64,000 bases of DNA from Haloarcula litorea (GTDB lineage Archaea; Halobacteriota; Halobacteria; Halobacteriales; Haloarculaceae). Positions 25,581 to 34,630 of this stretch are shown piece by piece. Numbering within the stretch: position 1 is the stretch's first letter; each line of letters begins with the position of its first letter. The stretch is taken from positions 1,054,001 through 1,118,000 of the forward strand of contig NZ_CP119779.1 of NCBI RefSeq assembly GCF_029338195.1, written 5' to 3'. The notes beneath the pieces were generated by a model. That model worked only from the letters and a program-made list of their open reading frames with translations, was not told where the DNA came from and did no database searches. The position numbers were made by a program, and so were the translations under genes.

Positions 25581-26441
25581 ATGGAGGTCGACTGCGAGGG
25601 GTGTGCGGGCTGCTGTGTCGACTGGCGACCGCTGAGCGACGCACCGATCGACCACGAGCGCCGCGGTCCCTTCGAGCCGCTCGACGACGCGTCCAACCTC
25701 GTCCCGCTCCGGCGCGGAGAGGTGCGGGCGTTCGTCGACGCCGGCTACGGCGACGCGCTCCGCCCCCGCCTGTGGACGACCGCGGACGACGACCGCAGCG
25801 TCACCGTCGGCGGCGTGGACCTGGCGGCCGTCGACGGCCGTCCCGTCTTCTTCGTCGGCCTGCGCAAGCCGCCGAAACCGGTCGCACCCTTCGACGCCGA
25901 CCCGTCGTGGCTGCGGACCTGCGTCTTCCTCGACCCGACGACGCTCCAGTGTCGGATCCACGACGACGACCTGTACCCCGACGCCTGTTCGACCTACCCC
26001 GGCGAGAACCTCGTGCTGGACGTGGAGACGGAGTGCGAGCGGGTCGAGCGGGTCCACGGCGGGGAGCGCCTGCTGGACGACGAACCGCCGGACGTGACGC
26101 CGCTGTTCGGGCCGGCGGCGCTGGGCGAGCGGCTGTTCGCCCACCCCGAGCCGGAGCGGATCGCCGACGCCGTCGCCCGCTTTCGCGACCGGACGACGAC
26201 GCGGGCGGACCGCGCGGAGTTCGTCGCCGTCGCCGCCGCGTCCAGTCCGGGGACGCTCGCGGTCGAGGACCGCCGGTACGAGCGGACCCGGGAAGCGGTG
26301 ATTGATGCCGACTCCTGGGCCGGCGGAGCCATCGACGAGTGGCGTGCTCGTGCGGCCGGGCTCGGGGAGCCAGCCCCCGAACCGGACGCGGCCGAGACTG
26401 TCGAGGACGGTCGGGGTGTGCCCCCGACGCCCGGCTGGTGA
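25581..26441 (+). CDS. YkgJ-type cysteine-cluster protein
   Basis: The 286-aa protein begins MEVDCEGCAGCCVDWRPLSD; the C5, C8, C11, C12 start plus cysteines in LRTCVFLD, LQCRIHDD and DACSTYP form the YkgJ/CxxCxxCC-type zinc or Fe-S cluster. The C-terminal part is helical and ends in a proline-rich tail. Members are often linked to flagellar or redox functions, but a specific role is unknown. The ATG at 25581 follows directly from the cluster start. Confidence 0.9.
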   Translation: MEVDCEGCAGCCVDWRPLSDAPIDHERRGPFEPLDDASNLVPLRRGEVRAFVDAGYGDALRPRLWTTADDDRSVTVGGVDLAAVDGRPVFFVGLRKPPKPVAPFDADPSWLRTCVFLDPTTLQCRIHDDDLYPDACSTYPGENLVLDVETECERVERVHGGERLLDDEPPDVTPLFGPAALGERLFAHPEPERIADAVARFRDRTTTRADRAEFVAVAAASSPGTLAVEDRRYERTREAVIDADSWAGGAIDEWRARAAGLGEPAPEPDAAETVEDGRGVPPTPGW

Positions 26442-26518
26442 CGGGTCGGCGTCACCGGCCACTGCGACACTTGCTCGTATGAGTGTGCTTTAACCTCCTC
26501 CCGACCCGTGAGTGGACC

Positions 26519-27466
26519 ATGCACGTGCTGGTGACCGGCGCGACCGGGTTCGTGGGGGGCCACCTCGTCCCCGAGCTCCTGGCGGCCGGCCACGACGTCC
26601 GCGCCCTCGTCCGGGACCCCGCGGCCTACGACGCCCCGCCCGGCGTCGAGGTGGTGACCGGGGACCTGCTGGACCCGGCGAGCCTCGCCGGCGCGTTCGA
26701 CGGCGTCGACGCCGCGTTCTACCTCGTCCACTCGATGTGCGGGGGAGACGGGTACGCCGAGCGCGACCGCCGCGCCGCGCGGAACTTCCGAACGGCCGCC
26801 GACGGGGCCGGCGTCGACAGGGTGGTCTACCTCGGCGGTCTCGGCGACGACGACGACCTCCGCTCGAAACACCTCAAGTCCCGCCGGGAGGTCGAACACG
26901 TCCTGGACGAGGGCGACTACGACCTGACGACCCTGCGGGCCGCCATCGTCATCGGTACGGGGAGCGCGAGCTTCCGGCTCGTCCGCGAGCTGACCGAGCG
27001 CCTCCCGGTGATGTTCACGCCCCGCTGGGTCCGGACGGAGTGCCAGCCCATCGCCATCGACGACGTGCTGACCTACCTGCTGGGCGTCGTCGAGACCCCC
27101 GAGACGGCGGGCGAGACCTACGAGATCGGCGGCCCGGAGGTGCTGACCTACGCCGAGATCCTCCGCCGGACCGGCCGCGTGATGCACGGCCGGGAGCCGC
27201 GCATCGTCCCCATCCCGATCATCAGCCCGCGGCTCTCGGCGCTGGCAATCGCGGCGACCACGGACGTCCCCTCGACGGTCGCGCGGGCGCTCATCCACGG
27301 GCTGAAGACGCCGGTGGTCGTCCGCGACGACCGCATCGACGACGTCGTCCCGGTGTCGCCGACCCCCTTCGAGACGGCCGTCGAGCGCGCGCTCGACGGG
27401 ACGCGGCCGGACGGCGGCGTTCGCGAACGGGCCGACGAGCTCGTCGCCGACGGGGGCCGGCGATGA
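26519..27466 (+). CDS. NAD(P)-binding SDR/NmrA-type epimerase-like protein
   Basis: The 315-aa protein opens with the Rossmann loop VLVTGATGFVGGHL and continues with VTGDLLDPASL and VYLGGLGDD, the pattern of extended SDR or NmrA-type, complex I NDUFA9-like proteins. A catalytic YxxxK is not evident, since the region reads LRSKHLKSRREVEH, so a structural or NAD-sensing role is possible. Its stop overlaps the start of the membrane protein at 27463 (ATGA), so they are translationally coupled. Confidence 0.9.
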   Translation: MHVLVTGATGFVGGHLVPELLAAGHDVRALVRDPAAYDAPPGVEVVTGDLLDPASLAGAFDGVDAAFYLVHSMCGGDGYAERDRRAARNFRTAADGAGVDRVVYLGGLGDDDDLRSKHLKSRREVEHVLDEGDYDLTTLRAAIVIGTGSASFRLVRELTERLPVMFTPRWVRTECQPIAIDDVLTYLLGVVETPETAGETYEIGGPEVLTYAEILRRTGRVMHGREPRIVPIPIISPRLSALAIAATTDVPSTVARALIHGLKTPVVVRDDRIDDVVPVSPTPFETAVERALDGTRPDGGVRERADELVADGGRR

Positions 27467-28197
27467 GCGGCGAGAGCCCCCACCCCGACTACGGCGAGAC
27501 CTGGGTGTACGAGAGCATCGTCGGGGCGCTGCCGGGGATCAATCTGCCGACGTGGGCGGCACTGGCGATCCAGCTCGTCGTCTTCGAGACGGCCGTGATC
27601 GCGATGGCGTGGTACTACGACGTCTGGAACGCCGCCATCGCGGCGACGGCCGTGATCTTCGTCGCCACCGTCGGCAGCGTGGAGATGCTGCGCATCAGCA
27701 CGCTCATCCGCCGGATCGACGTCCCGCCGACCTACCGGGCGCTGCTGTTCTCCTCGAACATGGAGGTCGTGCTGTCCGTGCTGGCCTACATCGCGATGCT
27801 GACCCACCTGTTCGTCTTCGACCCGAAGGTCGCCGACACGCCGCTGGTGCAGACGCTGTTCGGGCCGGACCCGCCCGTGCTCGTGGTGTATCTCACCCTG
27901 CTCATCCTCTGGGACGTCTGTTACCGCATCGGCACCGGCTGGTGGGCCAGCGTCACCGGGCTCTGGCGGTCGCTGCGCTTCCAGTTCGACCCACAGACCG
28001 CGCGGGTGTTCGTCCGGGCGGACCTGGAGACGTGGGGCTTCGGCGTCCTGCAGCTCGTGTTGGTCCCGTTCGTGCTGGACCAGCGGGTGCTGCTGGCGGC
28101 GCTTTTGGCCCACGTCGCAGCCGTCACGGTGGTGACGGGGCTCTCCGTGGCGCTGCTACACGTCCGGTCGAGAACTCCCGACGCTACTCGGAGTTGA
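27463..28197 (+). CDS. Polytopic membrane protein coupled to the epimerase
   Basis: The 244-aa protein overlaps the previous gene by 4 bp. It has about six membrane helices (AALAIQLVVFETAVIAMAWY near residue 35; VVYLTLLILWDVCYRIG near 150) with the well-conserved-looking QFDPQTARVFVRADLETWGF segment between helices. Function unknown. The tight coupling suggests the epimerase and this protein work together. The last 14 bases are overlapped, antisense, by the DUF5786 gene. Confidence 0.85.
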   Translation: MSGESPHPDYGETWVYESIVGALPGINLPTWAALAIQLVVFETAVIAMAWYYDVWNAAIAATAVIFVATVGSVEMLRISTLIRRIDVPPTYRALLFSSNMEVVLSVLAYIAMLTHLFVFDPKVADTPLVQTLFGPDPPVLVVYLTLLILWDVCYRIGTGWWASVTGLWRSLRFQFDPQTARVFVRADLETWGFGVLQLVLVPFVLDQRVLLAALLAHVAAVTVVTGLSVALLHVRSRTPDATRS

Positions 28198-28357
28198 TCT
28201 GTTTGAACTGGTCGAGTAGCTCGTCGGTCGACTCGCCACCGTCGTAAGAGACGTCGCCTTCGTAGGTCGTTCGGTCGTCGTCCTCCGACAGGTCGACCTC
28301 GGCGTTCTTGCGCTCACGCCGCTCGTGTTCGTCGTCGTCGTACGCTCCCATCGACAT
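28184..28357 (-). CDS. DUF5786 family small acidic protein
   Basis: The 57-aa protein starts MSMGAYDDDEHERRERKNAE and ends TDELLDQFKQINSE, matching haloarchaeal DUF5786 proteins. It is highly acidic and likely disordered. A second in-frame ATG at 28351 (MGAYDD) is an alternative start. The 3' end overlaps the convergent membrane gene by 14 bp. Confidence 0.85.
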   Translation of the reverse strand: MSMGAYDDDEHERRERKNAEVDLSEDDDRTTYEGDVSYDGGESTDELLDQFKQINSE

Positions 28358-28511
28358 AGGTTACCACACCTCAACTAGCGTGGTAGTACGTATCAATGTA
28401 ACGGTGGCGGCCACCCGGGCCGCTCGGCCCCGCTCCGTGCCCGCTGCCGGCGTTCCGGCCGGGTCGGCGGCAGGCGGAACGCCCAAGCACCGTGGCCGCC
28501 TACACGCACTC

Positions 28512-29486
28512 GTGGCTGGCCCGCTTCGATTCAGATACTCGACCGAGCGCTGGAGCGAGGACCGCGTCCGGCGCGACCTCCTCTCGCCGCTGGACGACGC
28601 TTTCGGTGCCGAACTCACCGGCCCCTGGTACGCCCCGCCCGACGGCTGGGCGGCCCGGCGGCTGGAGATGGACAACGGCGACCTCGCGCTGTTCTGCTGG
28701 AACGGCCAGGCCGCCTACTGGCTGGGCAACACCGAGACGCCCGAGCCGCTGTGGCGGACGAACAAACGGACCTTCGACGAGGCCCCCGACGACATCGCCG
28801 AGTGGGGCCAGCGCGAACTGCGCGGCCAGCTCGCCGTCGAGGCCCCCTGGCTCACCGAGTACGAGGCACTCGCGGACTTCTTCCTCCCGGTGCTGCTCTC
28901 GAAGGACGGCCGCGAGTCCACCCGGAAGTTCTTCCGGGACCACGCCGCGGGCTTCCCGGACGCCGACCGCGACGCCAGCCTCTCGTTCTACGACGACTTC
29001 CTTTCGACGGGCGTGCTGGACGACCACCGCTACACGATGGCGAGCAAACTGGGGACCAGCCAGGGGTTCGACCTCACCCGGATGCGGGCGACGATGGGGG
29101 AGTTCAACGCCGCGAAGCTGCTGGTCGACGCCGGCAACGACATCGTCCCCGAGGTGGAGCTGGACTCGGGCCACTCCGTCGACTTCCGGGTCGACGACAC
29201 CCTCGTCGAGGTGACCCGGCCCCGGCCGCCGACCCGGCGACAGGCCAACACCGCCGTCGGCGCGCTCAAGGCGTCGGGCGACGCCAAGACCCGCGACCAG
29301 CTGGCGGCCCACCCCGGCGCGGTGCTGGCCGTCGACTGCACCTCCTTCCGGGACGACGAGTGGCGGCGCGTGCTCGGCGAGCAGCCCAGCGTCGGCTACG
29401 AGCCGCTCGTCGTCTTCCGGTACCGCCCCGACGGGACCGTCGACGGGTACTCCCGCGGGTCGGTCCCGTTCGCACTGCCGTTCTAG
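28512..29486 (+). CDS. DUF5784 family protein, restriction-endonuclease-like core
   Basis: The 324-aa protein starts at a GTG at 28512 (VAGPLRFRYSTERW) and matches haloarchaeal DUF5784 in its N-terminal ALFCWNGQAAYWLGNTETPE and LWRTNKRTFDEAP parts. The C-terminal part contains a pattern resembling a PD-(D/E)xK nuclease core: the helix GEFNAAKLLVDAG, then VDFRV and the strand TLVEVTRP, which place an acid in each of three expected positions. The lysine after the third acid is replaced, so activity is uncertain. The gene stands alone at the edge of the AT-rich islet. Confidence 0.85.
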   Translation: MAGPLRFRYSTERWSEDRVRRDLLSPLDDAFGAELTGPWYAPPDGWAARRLEMDNGDLALFCWNGQAAYWLGNTETPEPLWRTNKRTFDEAPDDIAEWGQRELRGQLAVEAPWLTEYEALADFFLPVLLSKDGRESTRKFFRDHAAGFPDADRDASLSFYDDFLSTGVLDDHRYTMASKLGTSQGFDLTRMRATMGEFNAAKLLVDAGNDIVPEVELDSGHSVDFRVDDTLVEVTRPRPPTRRQANTAVGALKASGDAKTRDQLAAHPGAVLAVDCTSFRDDEWRRVLGEQPSVGYEPLVVFRYRPDGTVDGYSRGSVPFALPF

Positions 29487-29733
29487 AACCGAGGGGCGCG
29501 GGTCCTGCCGCGCCGGTCGTCCGCACCGCCGGGAGTGGAAATCCACCTCTGGCGAAACGCTCAGTAGTTGACAGGGGCGGCGTGACCGATACAGAGAGTT
29601 GGTTCAGCACGACGGACAGGTTCTATTCATAGACGACAATCTGAATCCGGTGTGCAGTCGGTGTGCGTATCTATCGGTTTGCAGTATATTATTTACAGCC
29701 GAAATTATCCCCACCGCGTATTACTGATCACAC
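29487..29733. other. Left border of the AT-rich islet, no gene
   Basis: This 247-bp gap runs from GC-rich to clearly AT-rich sequence at about 29540-29630. I saw no ORF with believable composition, no clear terminal inverted repeat and no target duplication. It holds a TATATTATTTAC run near 29685. Confidence 0.5.
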
Positions 29734-30507
29734 TTATGATAACGCTTGCAGTCGTTTTCGTGTTGACCAGTAGTAGCCACCCAGATAGACGACATTCCCC
29801 ACAATCAGTAGTACTGGGTCAAATGCACTGATACTGATCTCAATATCCCCTGTCACGATAACCTGCTGAAAGAGTTCAAAATTGTAGAGCTGTGCACCGG
29901 CAACAGCGAGAACTACTCCAATAACCATCGGAACGAACATCGGCGTGGTTTCATACGCACGGGAGTCAATAGACGCAAACTTGAACCCGAGACCAAGTAT
30001 TGATAGTATACCAACAGAAAGTGTCCAGACCAGCGTAAGGTCGTACGTGCGTGAGACGAAGACTGGACCGAGAACAACTACCCAGATAGCTCCCCATCCC
30101 GCGATAAGCAAGACCGCAAAAACGATCGTAGCTCGACGGAGTCGGCGTTTGATTGTACTCGCGAGACTAGTGGACCCGGTGCTAGTCACGAACCGAACGA
30201 TTTTCGACAGGAATCGGGTAGCAGCGACTCCCTCAAGCCATCGACCTGCGAGCAGCAGCCCGGCCGCAGCGATATATGTGTATTCGAAGTATAGCGGAAC
30301 CAGGAGCAACCCGATTCCAAGCGTGATAAAGGCAACCAGGAGTCCACTAAGCGAGATCGATGCTGAATCACTCCCACGAATGATCGACCACGCCATCGAG
30401 AGGAACATAAACAGAAGGCCAACAGCAAGTAGTGCAGGCCCCAACCACGCTGGAACGTAATCGACGATCCACGCGAGTTGGAGCGGCAAGGCGATCCCAG
30501 TAGTCAT
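29734..30507 (-). CDS. Polytopic membrane protein of the AT-rich islet
   Basis: The 257-aa protein has about seven hydrophobic helices (WLGPALLAVGLLFMFLSMAW near 20-40; LIAGWGAIWVVVLGPVFV near 135-152; FVPMVIGVVLAVAGAQLY near 195-212). Soluble loops are short. No family was recognised. Its ATG overlaps the stop of the upstream 92-aa gene (4 bp), so the pair are coupled. Base composition is much lower in GC than the flanking genes. Confidence 0.8.
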   Translation of the reverse strand: MTTGIALPLQLAWIVDYVPAWLGPALLAVGLLFMFLSMAWSIIRGSDSASISLSGLLVAFITLGIGLLLVPLYFEYTYIAAAGLLLAGRWLEGVAATRFLSKIVRFVTSTGSTSLASTIKRRLRRATIVFAVLLIAGWGAIWVVVLGPVFVSRTYDLTLVWTLSVGILSILGLGFKFASIDSRAYETTPMFVPMVIGVVLAVAGAQLYNFELFQQVIVTGDIEISISAFDPVLLIVGNVVYLGGYYWSTRKRLQALS

Positions 30508-30782
30508 CGTACCACCAAGAGGCGACTAGCGAAATACACTGGCGCGACGATGCCGAGAACATAAAAGATCCAGCCGCCAAGCCCGAGGATATACGAGAGA
30601 TTCAGTAGTAAATCGGGTGCAAGGAGTCCGAGAATAATCACCAGAGCTGGGATACTTCCGATCGAAATCAGGGCGACCGCTGGATCGTCCATTTCTTGAC
30701 TCATCTCGATCCCTGCTAGTATCATTCCGGACATAATGAACGCCACACCGGCCCAACGGAGCAGTTCAAATGAGAGGAGCAC
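30504..30782 (-). CDS. 92-aa membrane protein, first gene of the islet pair
   Basis: The ORF starts MLLSFELLRWAGVAFIMSGM and has two to three hydrophobic helices, the last near the C terminus (GLGGWIFYVLGIVAPVYF). It overlaps the next gene by 4 bp (ATGA). No family was recognised. Both genes of the pair share low GC and may have arrived together. Confidence 0.75.
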   Translation of the reverse strand: MLLSFELLRWAGVAFIMSGMILAGIEMSQEMDDPAVALISIGSIPALVIILGLLAPDLLLNLSYILGLGGWIFYVLGIVAPVYFASRLLVVR

Positions 30783-31011
30783 TATCAGATGCGTACTTAT
30801 GTAGTATTAAAATACTATTGGTGGCTTTTGATGAAGGTATATTTGAGGATTGTTCTTTGCGAAACAGTCCACCACATTAAGGTGGTTTTTACCATCTGAA
30901 TTTGTCCGAAACAGACGCTCAGTAGGTGTGCGAACTGACCAATCCGGTCTGCCGAGGACTGATAGGTATCAGGTCGTGGCTTTCTTATCAAGAGGCTTCC
31001 CGGGATATTGT

Positions 31012-31116
31012 ATGGTCGGGACAGGGACGCTTATTATTGGACTTACAGTCGTTGTTGCAATGACGCTGACTCTCGGCTTGCTCATTTGCTTGTTGAGAGG
31101 TGCCGATGGCCTTTGA
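31012..31116 (+). CDS. 34-aa membrane peptide
   Basis: An ATG at 31012 begins a 34-residue peptide (MVGTGTLIIGLTVVVAMTLT, then LGLLICLLRGADGL) that is one long hydrophobic helix with a short tail. A TTAT run at 30985 lies 27 nt upstream. A longer version from 30850 is rich in Arg and Ser without membrane character and is less likely. It is divergent from the islet pair across 229 bp. Confidence 0.5.
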   Translation: MVGTGTLIIGLTVVVAMTLTLGLLICLLRGADGL

Positions 31117-31269
31117 GCCGTCGGTTTGTTGTATCTACCACTTCGGACGATCGATACCGCGGAAACTTCTCGTAGCCGGTTCGCGCTGTGGATCCATCAC
31201 GTCGGGGAAGACCGGCCAGTGGCCGGACACGGTTCCGCTTCCCGTTCTTTCTCAGACGTTCCGGTCGAC

Positions 31270-31500
31270 TCACCCACAGAACGCGTCGAAATCGTTCGCT
31301 CCGGCGCTGTCGGCGATGTCCCGGAGCGTCCCGGTCCGGAGTTCGTCGTGCAGCGGGAGTTCACCTGTCGGCGGTCGTTTCGGTTCGTCGGGTGTTCGTA
31401 GTACAGTTGTGCGTGGTCTCCGGTCGTTCGTCGCCACCCGAACCCACTATGTTCACGGTACCGTCAGGACCTCTATCCCGGAGAACGTGCGCCAGCCCAT
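31270..31500 (-). pseudogene. hicA: Decayed hicA toxin gene
   Basis: From the ATG at 31500 the frame begins like HicA (MGWRTFSGIEVL) but stops after 15 codons. The next frame then gives GDHAQLYYEHPTNRND, and the original frame resumes with LPLHDELRTGTLRDIADSA and GANDFDAFCG before a stop at 31270. All three pieces follow the order of haloarchaeal HicA. The total length (77 codons) is what an intact HicA would have, so the gene has suffered compensating small indels. HicA is an mRNA interferase with a double-stranded RNA-binding-like fold. Confidence 0.8.
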
Positions 31501-31503
31501 CGA

Positions 31504-31769
31504 TCAGTCGAGGACATCCGGCGGGTCGCGTTCGCTCGTGGTGTCGTCGGCAGGCTCGATTCCTGCCGCTCGGAGTTCCTCGTCGGTCGGCGGTCGGCGA
31601 CGCTCACCGTCGTGCAAGGCCCCGGGTCGTCGGGTATCTCCGGCGTGGCCGTTCTGGACTCGCCCTGCGTCGTGACTCCAGTGTCGACGTCCCTTGCGAT
31701 CCACCAGCCGTCCCTCTGCCAGAGACGAATCTCACCGTCGTGATCGTCGCTATCTCTGGTCGAACTGGT
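31504..31769 (-). pseudogene. hicB: Decayed hicB antitoxin gene
   Basis: The frame from 31769 gives DHDGEIRLWQRDGWWIARDV and DTGVTTQGESRTA, the start of a HicB-type antitoxin. After a frameshift near 31620 another frame gives LHDGERRRPPTDEELRAAGI and EPADDTTSERDPPDVLD to a stop at 31504. An expected ATG before SSTRDSDD is ACC here, so the gene has lost both its start and its frame. It lies 3 bp upstream of hicA in the usual hicB-hicA order. It is unlikely to make an antitoxin. Confidence 0.8.
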
Positions 31770-31854
31770 CGTCGTAGACGGTGTTGGCCGAGTTGTCGTA
31801 AAATGGTTCGGCGCTACCGCGCGAACTAAGAGCGGGGCCGTCCAAGCCCGCGCC

Positions 31855-33156
31855 ATGACAGACCTCCTCGTCGCCGGCGGGCGGGTCCTCCGGCCGGACC
31901 TGACCGTCGAGCGGGCGGACGTACTCGTGGACCAGGACGACGGTACCATCGTCGCGGTTGACGAGCCGGGCGAACTGGGCGGCGACGACGAACTCGACGC
32001 CAGCGGCGGGCTGGTGATGCCCGGCCTCGTCAACGCCCACACCCACGTCGCGATGACGCTGCTGCGGGGGTACGCCGACGACAAGCCCCTGGACCGGTGG
32101 CTGCAGGAGGACATCTGGCCGGTCGAGGCCGAGCTGACCGCCGAGGACGTCCGGGCCGGCGCGGAACTGGGCCTCGTCGAGATGGTGAAGTCGGGGACGA
32201 CGGCGCTGTCGGACATGTACTTCCACGTCGACGAGATCGCCGGTGCGGTCGAGCAGGCCGGCGTCCGGGCGGTGCTTGGCCACACGGCCGTCACCGTCGG
32301 CAAGGACGACGAGGGTGCCCGCGAGGACGTCCGCGAGAGCCTCGCCGTCGCCCGCGACCTCGACGGCGCGGCCGACGGGCGCGTCAGGACGACGTTCCAG
32401 CCCCACTCGCTGACCACCGTCGGCGAGGAGTACCTCCGGGAGTTCGTGCCGGAGGCCGACGCCGCCGACCTGCCCGTCCACTGTCACGCCAACGAGACGA
32501 CCGACGAGGTCGATCCCATCCTCGACGAGCACGGCGTGCGCCCGCTCGAATACGCCGACGACGTGGGTCTGCTCGGCGCGGACACCTGGCTCGCGCACTG
32601 CGTCCACGTCGACGGGGCCGAGATCGACCTGCTGGCGGAGACCGGCACCGGCGTCGCCCACTGCCCGGCCTCGAACATGAAGCTCGCCAGCGGGATGGCA
32701 CCGGTCCAGGCCCTGCTCGACGCCGGCGTCACCGTCGGCATCGGCACCGACGGCGCGGCCTCGAACAACGACCTCGACATGTTCGACGAGATGCGCGACG
32801 CCGCGATGGTCGGCAAGCTGGCGGCCGACGACGCCGCGGCCGTCGACGCCGGCACCGTCGTCGAGATGGCGACCGCGAACGGGGCCGAGCTACTGGGGTT
32901 CGACAGCGGCCGCGTCGAGCCGGGCGCGAACGCCGACCTCGCGGTGCTGGACCTCGACGCCGCTCACCTCACCCCCGCCCACGACCTCGTCTCGCACCTG
33001 ACCTACGCCGCCCGCGGCAGCGACGTCTGCCACACCGTCTGTGACGGCGAGGTGCTGATGCGCGACCGCGAGGTCGAGGTGTTCGACGAGGCGGCGGTCC
33101 GCGACCGCGCGGCCGAGCACGCCGACTCACTCGTCGGCCGGGCTGGAGAGAGTTAA
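31855..33156 (+). CDS. mtaD: 5'-deoxyadenosine/S-adenosylhomocysteine deaminase-type amidohydrolase
   Basis: The 433-aa amidohydrolase has the metal motifs NAHTHVAMTLLRG (His62, His64), VHCHANET, WLAHCVHVD and a catalytic Asp in GIGTDGAASNN. This is the MTA/SAH deaminase pattern, also able to act on 5'-deoxyadenosine. It would remove products of SAM-dependent reactions, working beside AhcY at 34631. Exact substrate preference within the family cannot be told. Confidence 0.92.
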   Translation: MTDLLVAGGRVLRPDLTVERADVLVDQDDGTIVAVDEPGELGGDDELDASGGLVMPGLVNAHTHVAMTLLRGYADDKPLDRWLQEDIWPVEAELTAEDVRAGAELGLVEMVKSGTTALSDMYFHVDEIAGAVEQAGVRAVLGHTAVTVGKDDEGAREDVRESLAVARDLDGAADGRVRTTFQPHSLTTVGEEYLREFVPEADAADLPVHCHANETTDEVDPILDEHGVRPLEYADDVGLLGADTWLAHCVHVDGAEIDLLAETGTGVAHCPASNMKLASGMAPVQALLDAGVTVGIGTDGAASNNDLDMFDEMRDAAMVGKLAADDAAAVDAGTVVEMATANGAELLGFDSGRVEPGANADLAVLDLDAAHLTPAHDLVSHLTYAARGSDVCHTVCDGEVLMRDREVEVFDEAAVRDRAAEHADSLVGRAGES

Positions 33157-33248
33157 ACGCTCGGAGAAGTTTTTGAACGTTATAAGACGTTTTGAGCGTA
33201 TACCGCAAGGCCCGCGGGATCGGGCTGAACGGTGTGAACGGGAGGGGG

Positions 33249-33256
33249 GTTTAGAG
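33249..33256 (+). promoter_or_regulatory. TATA-like box for the secreted acidic protein
   Basis: GTTTAGAG is centred about 31 nt upstream of the ATG at 33284, which fits a short or absent leader. Confidence 0.4.
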
Positions 33257-33283
33257 AGGGATCCGGTATGCAACTGAGGTGTG

Positions 33284-34585
<1,302 letters not shown>

Positions 34586-34630
34586 GCGGCCTTCGGTAGG
34601 GTTTTTTGCGCGCTGTCCCTCCGTTCGGGT

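Noticed and set aside
30850-31116. Longer 88-aa version of the small membrane ORF
   Set aside because: The added N-terminal part lacks a signal or membrane character; the ATG at 31012 has a well-placed TATA-like run.
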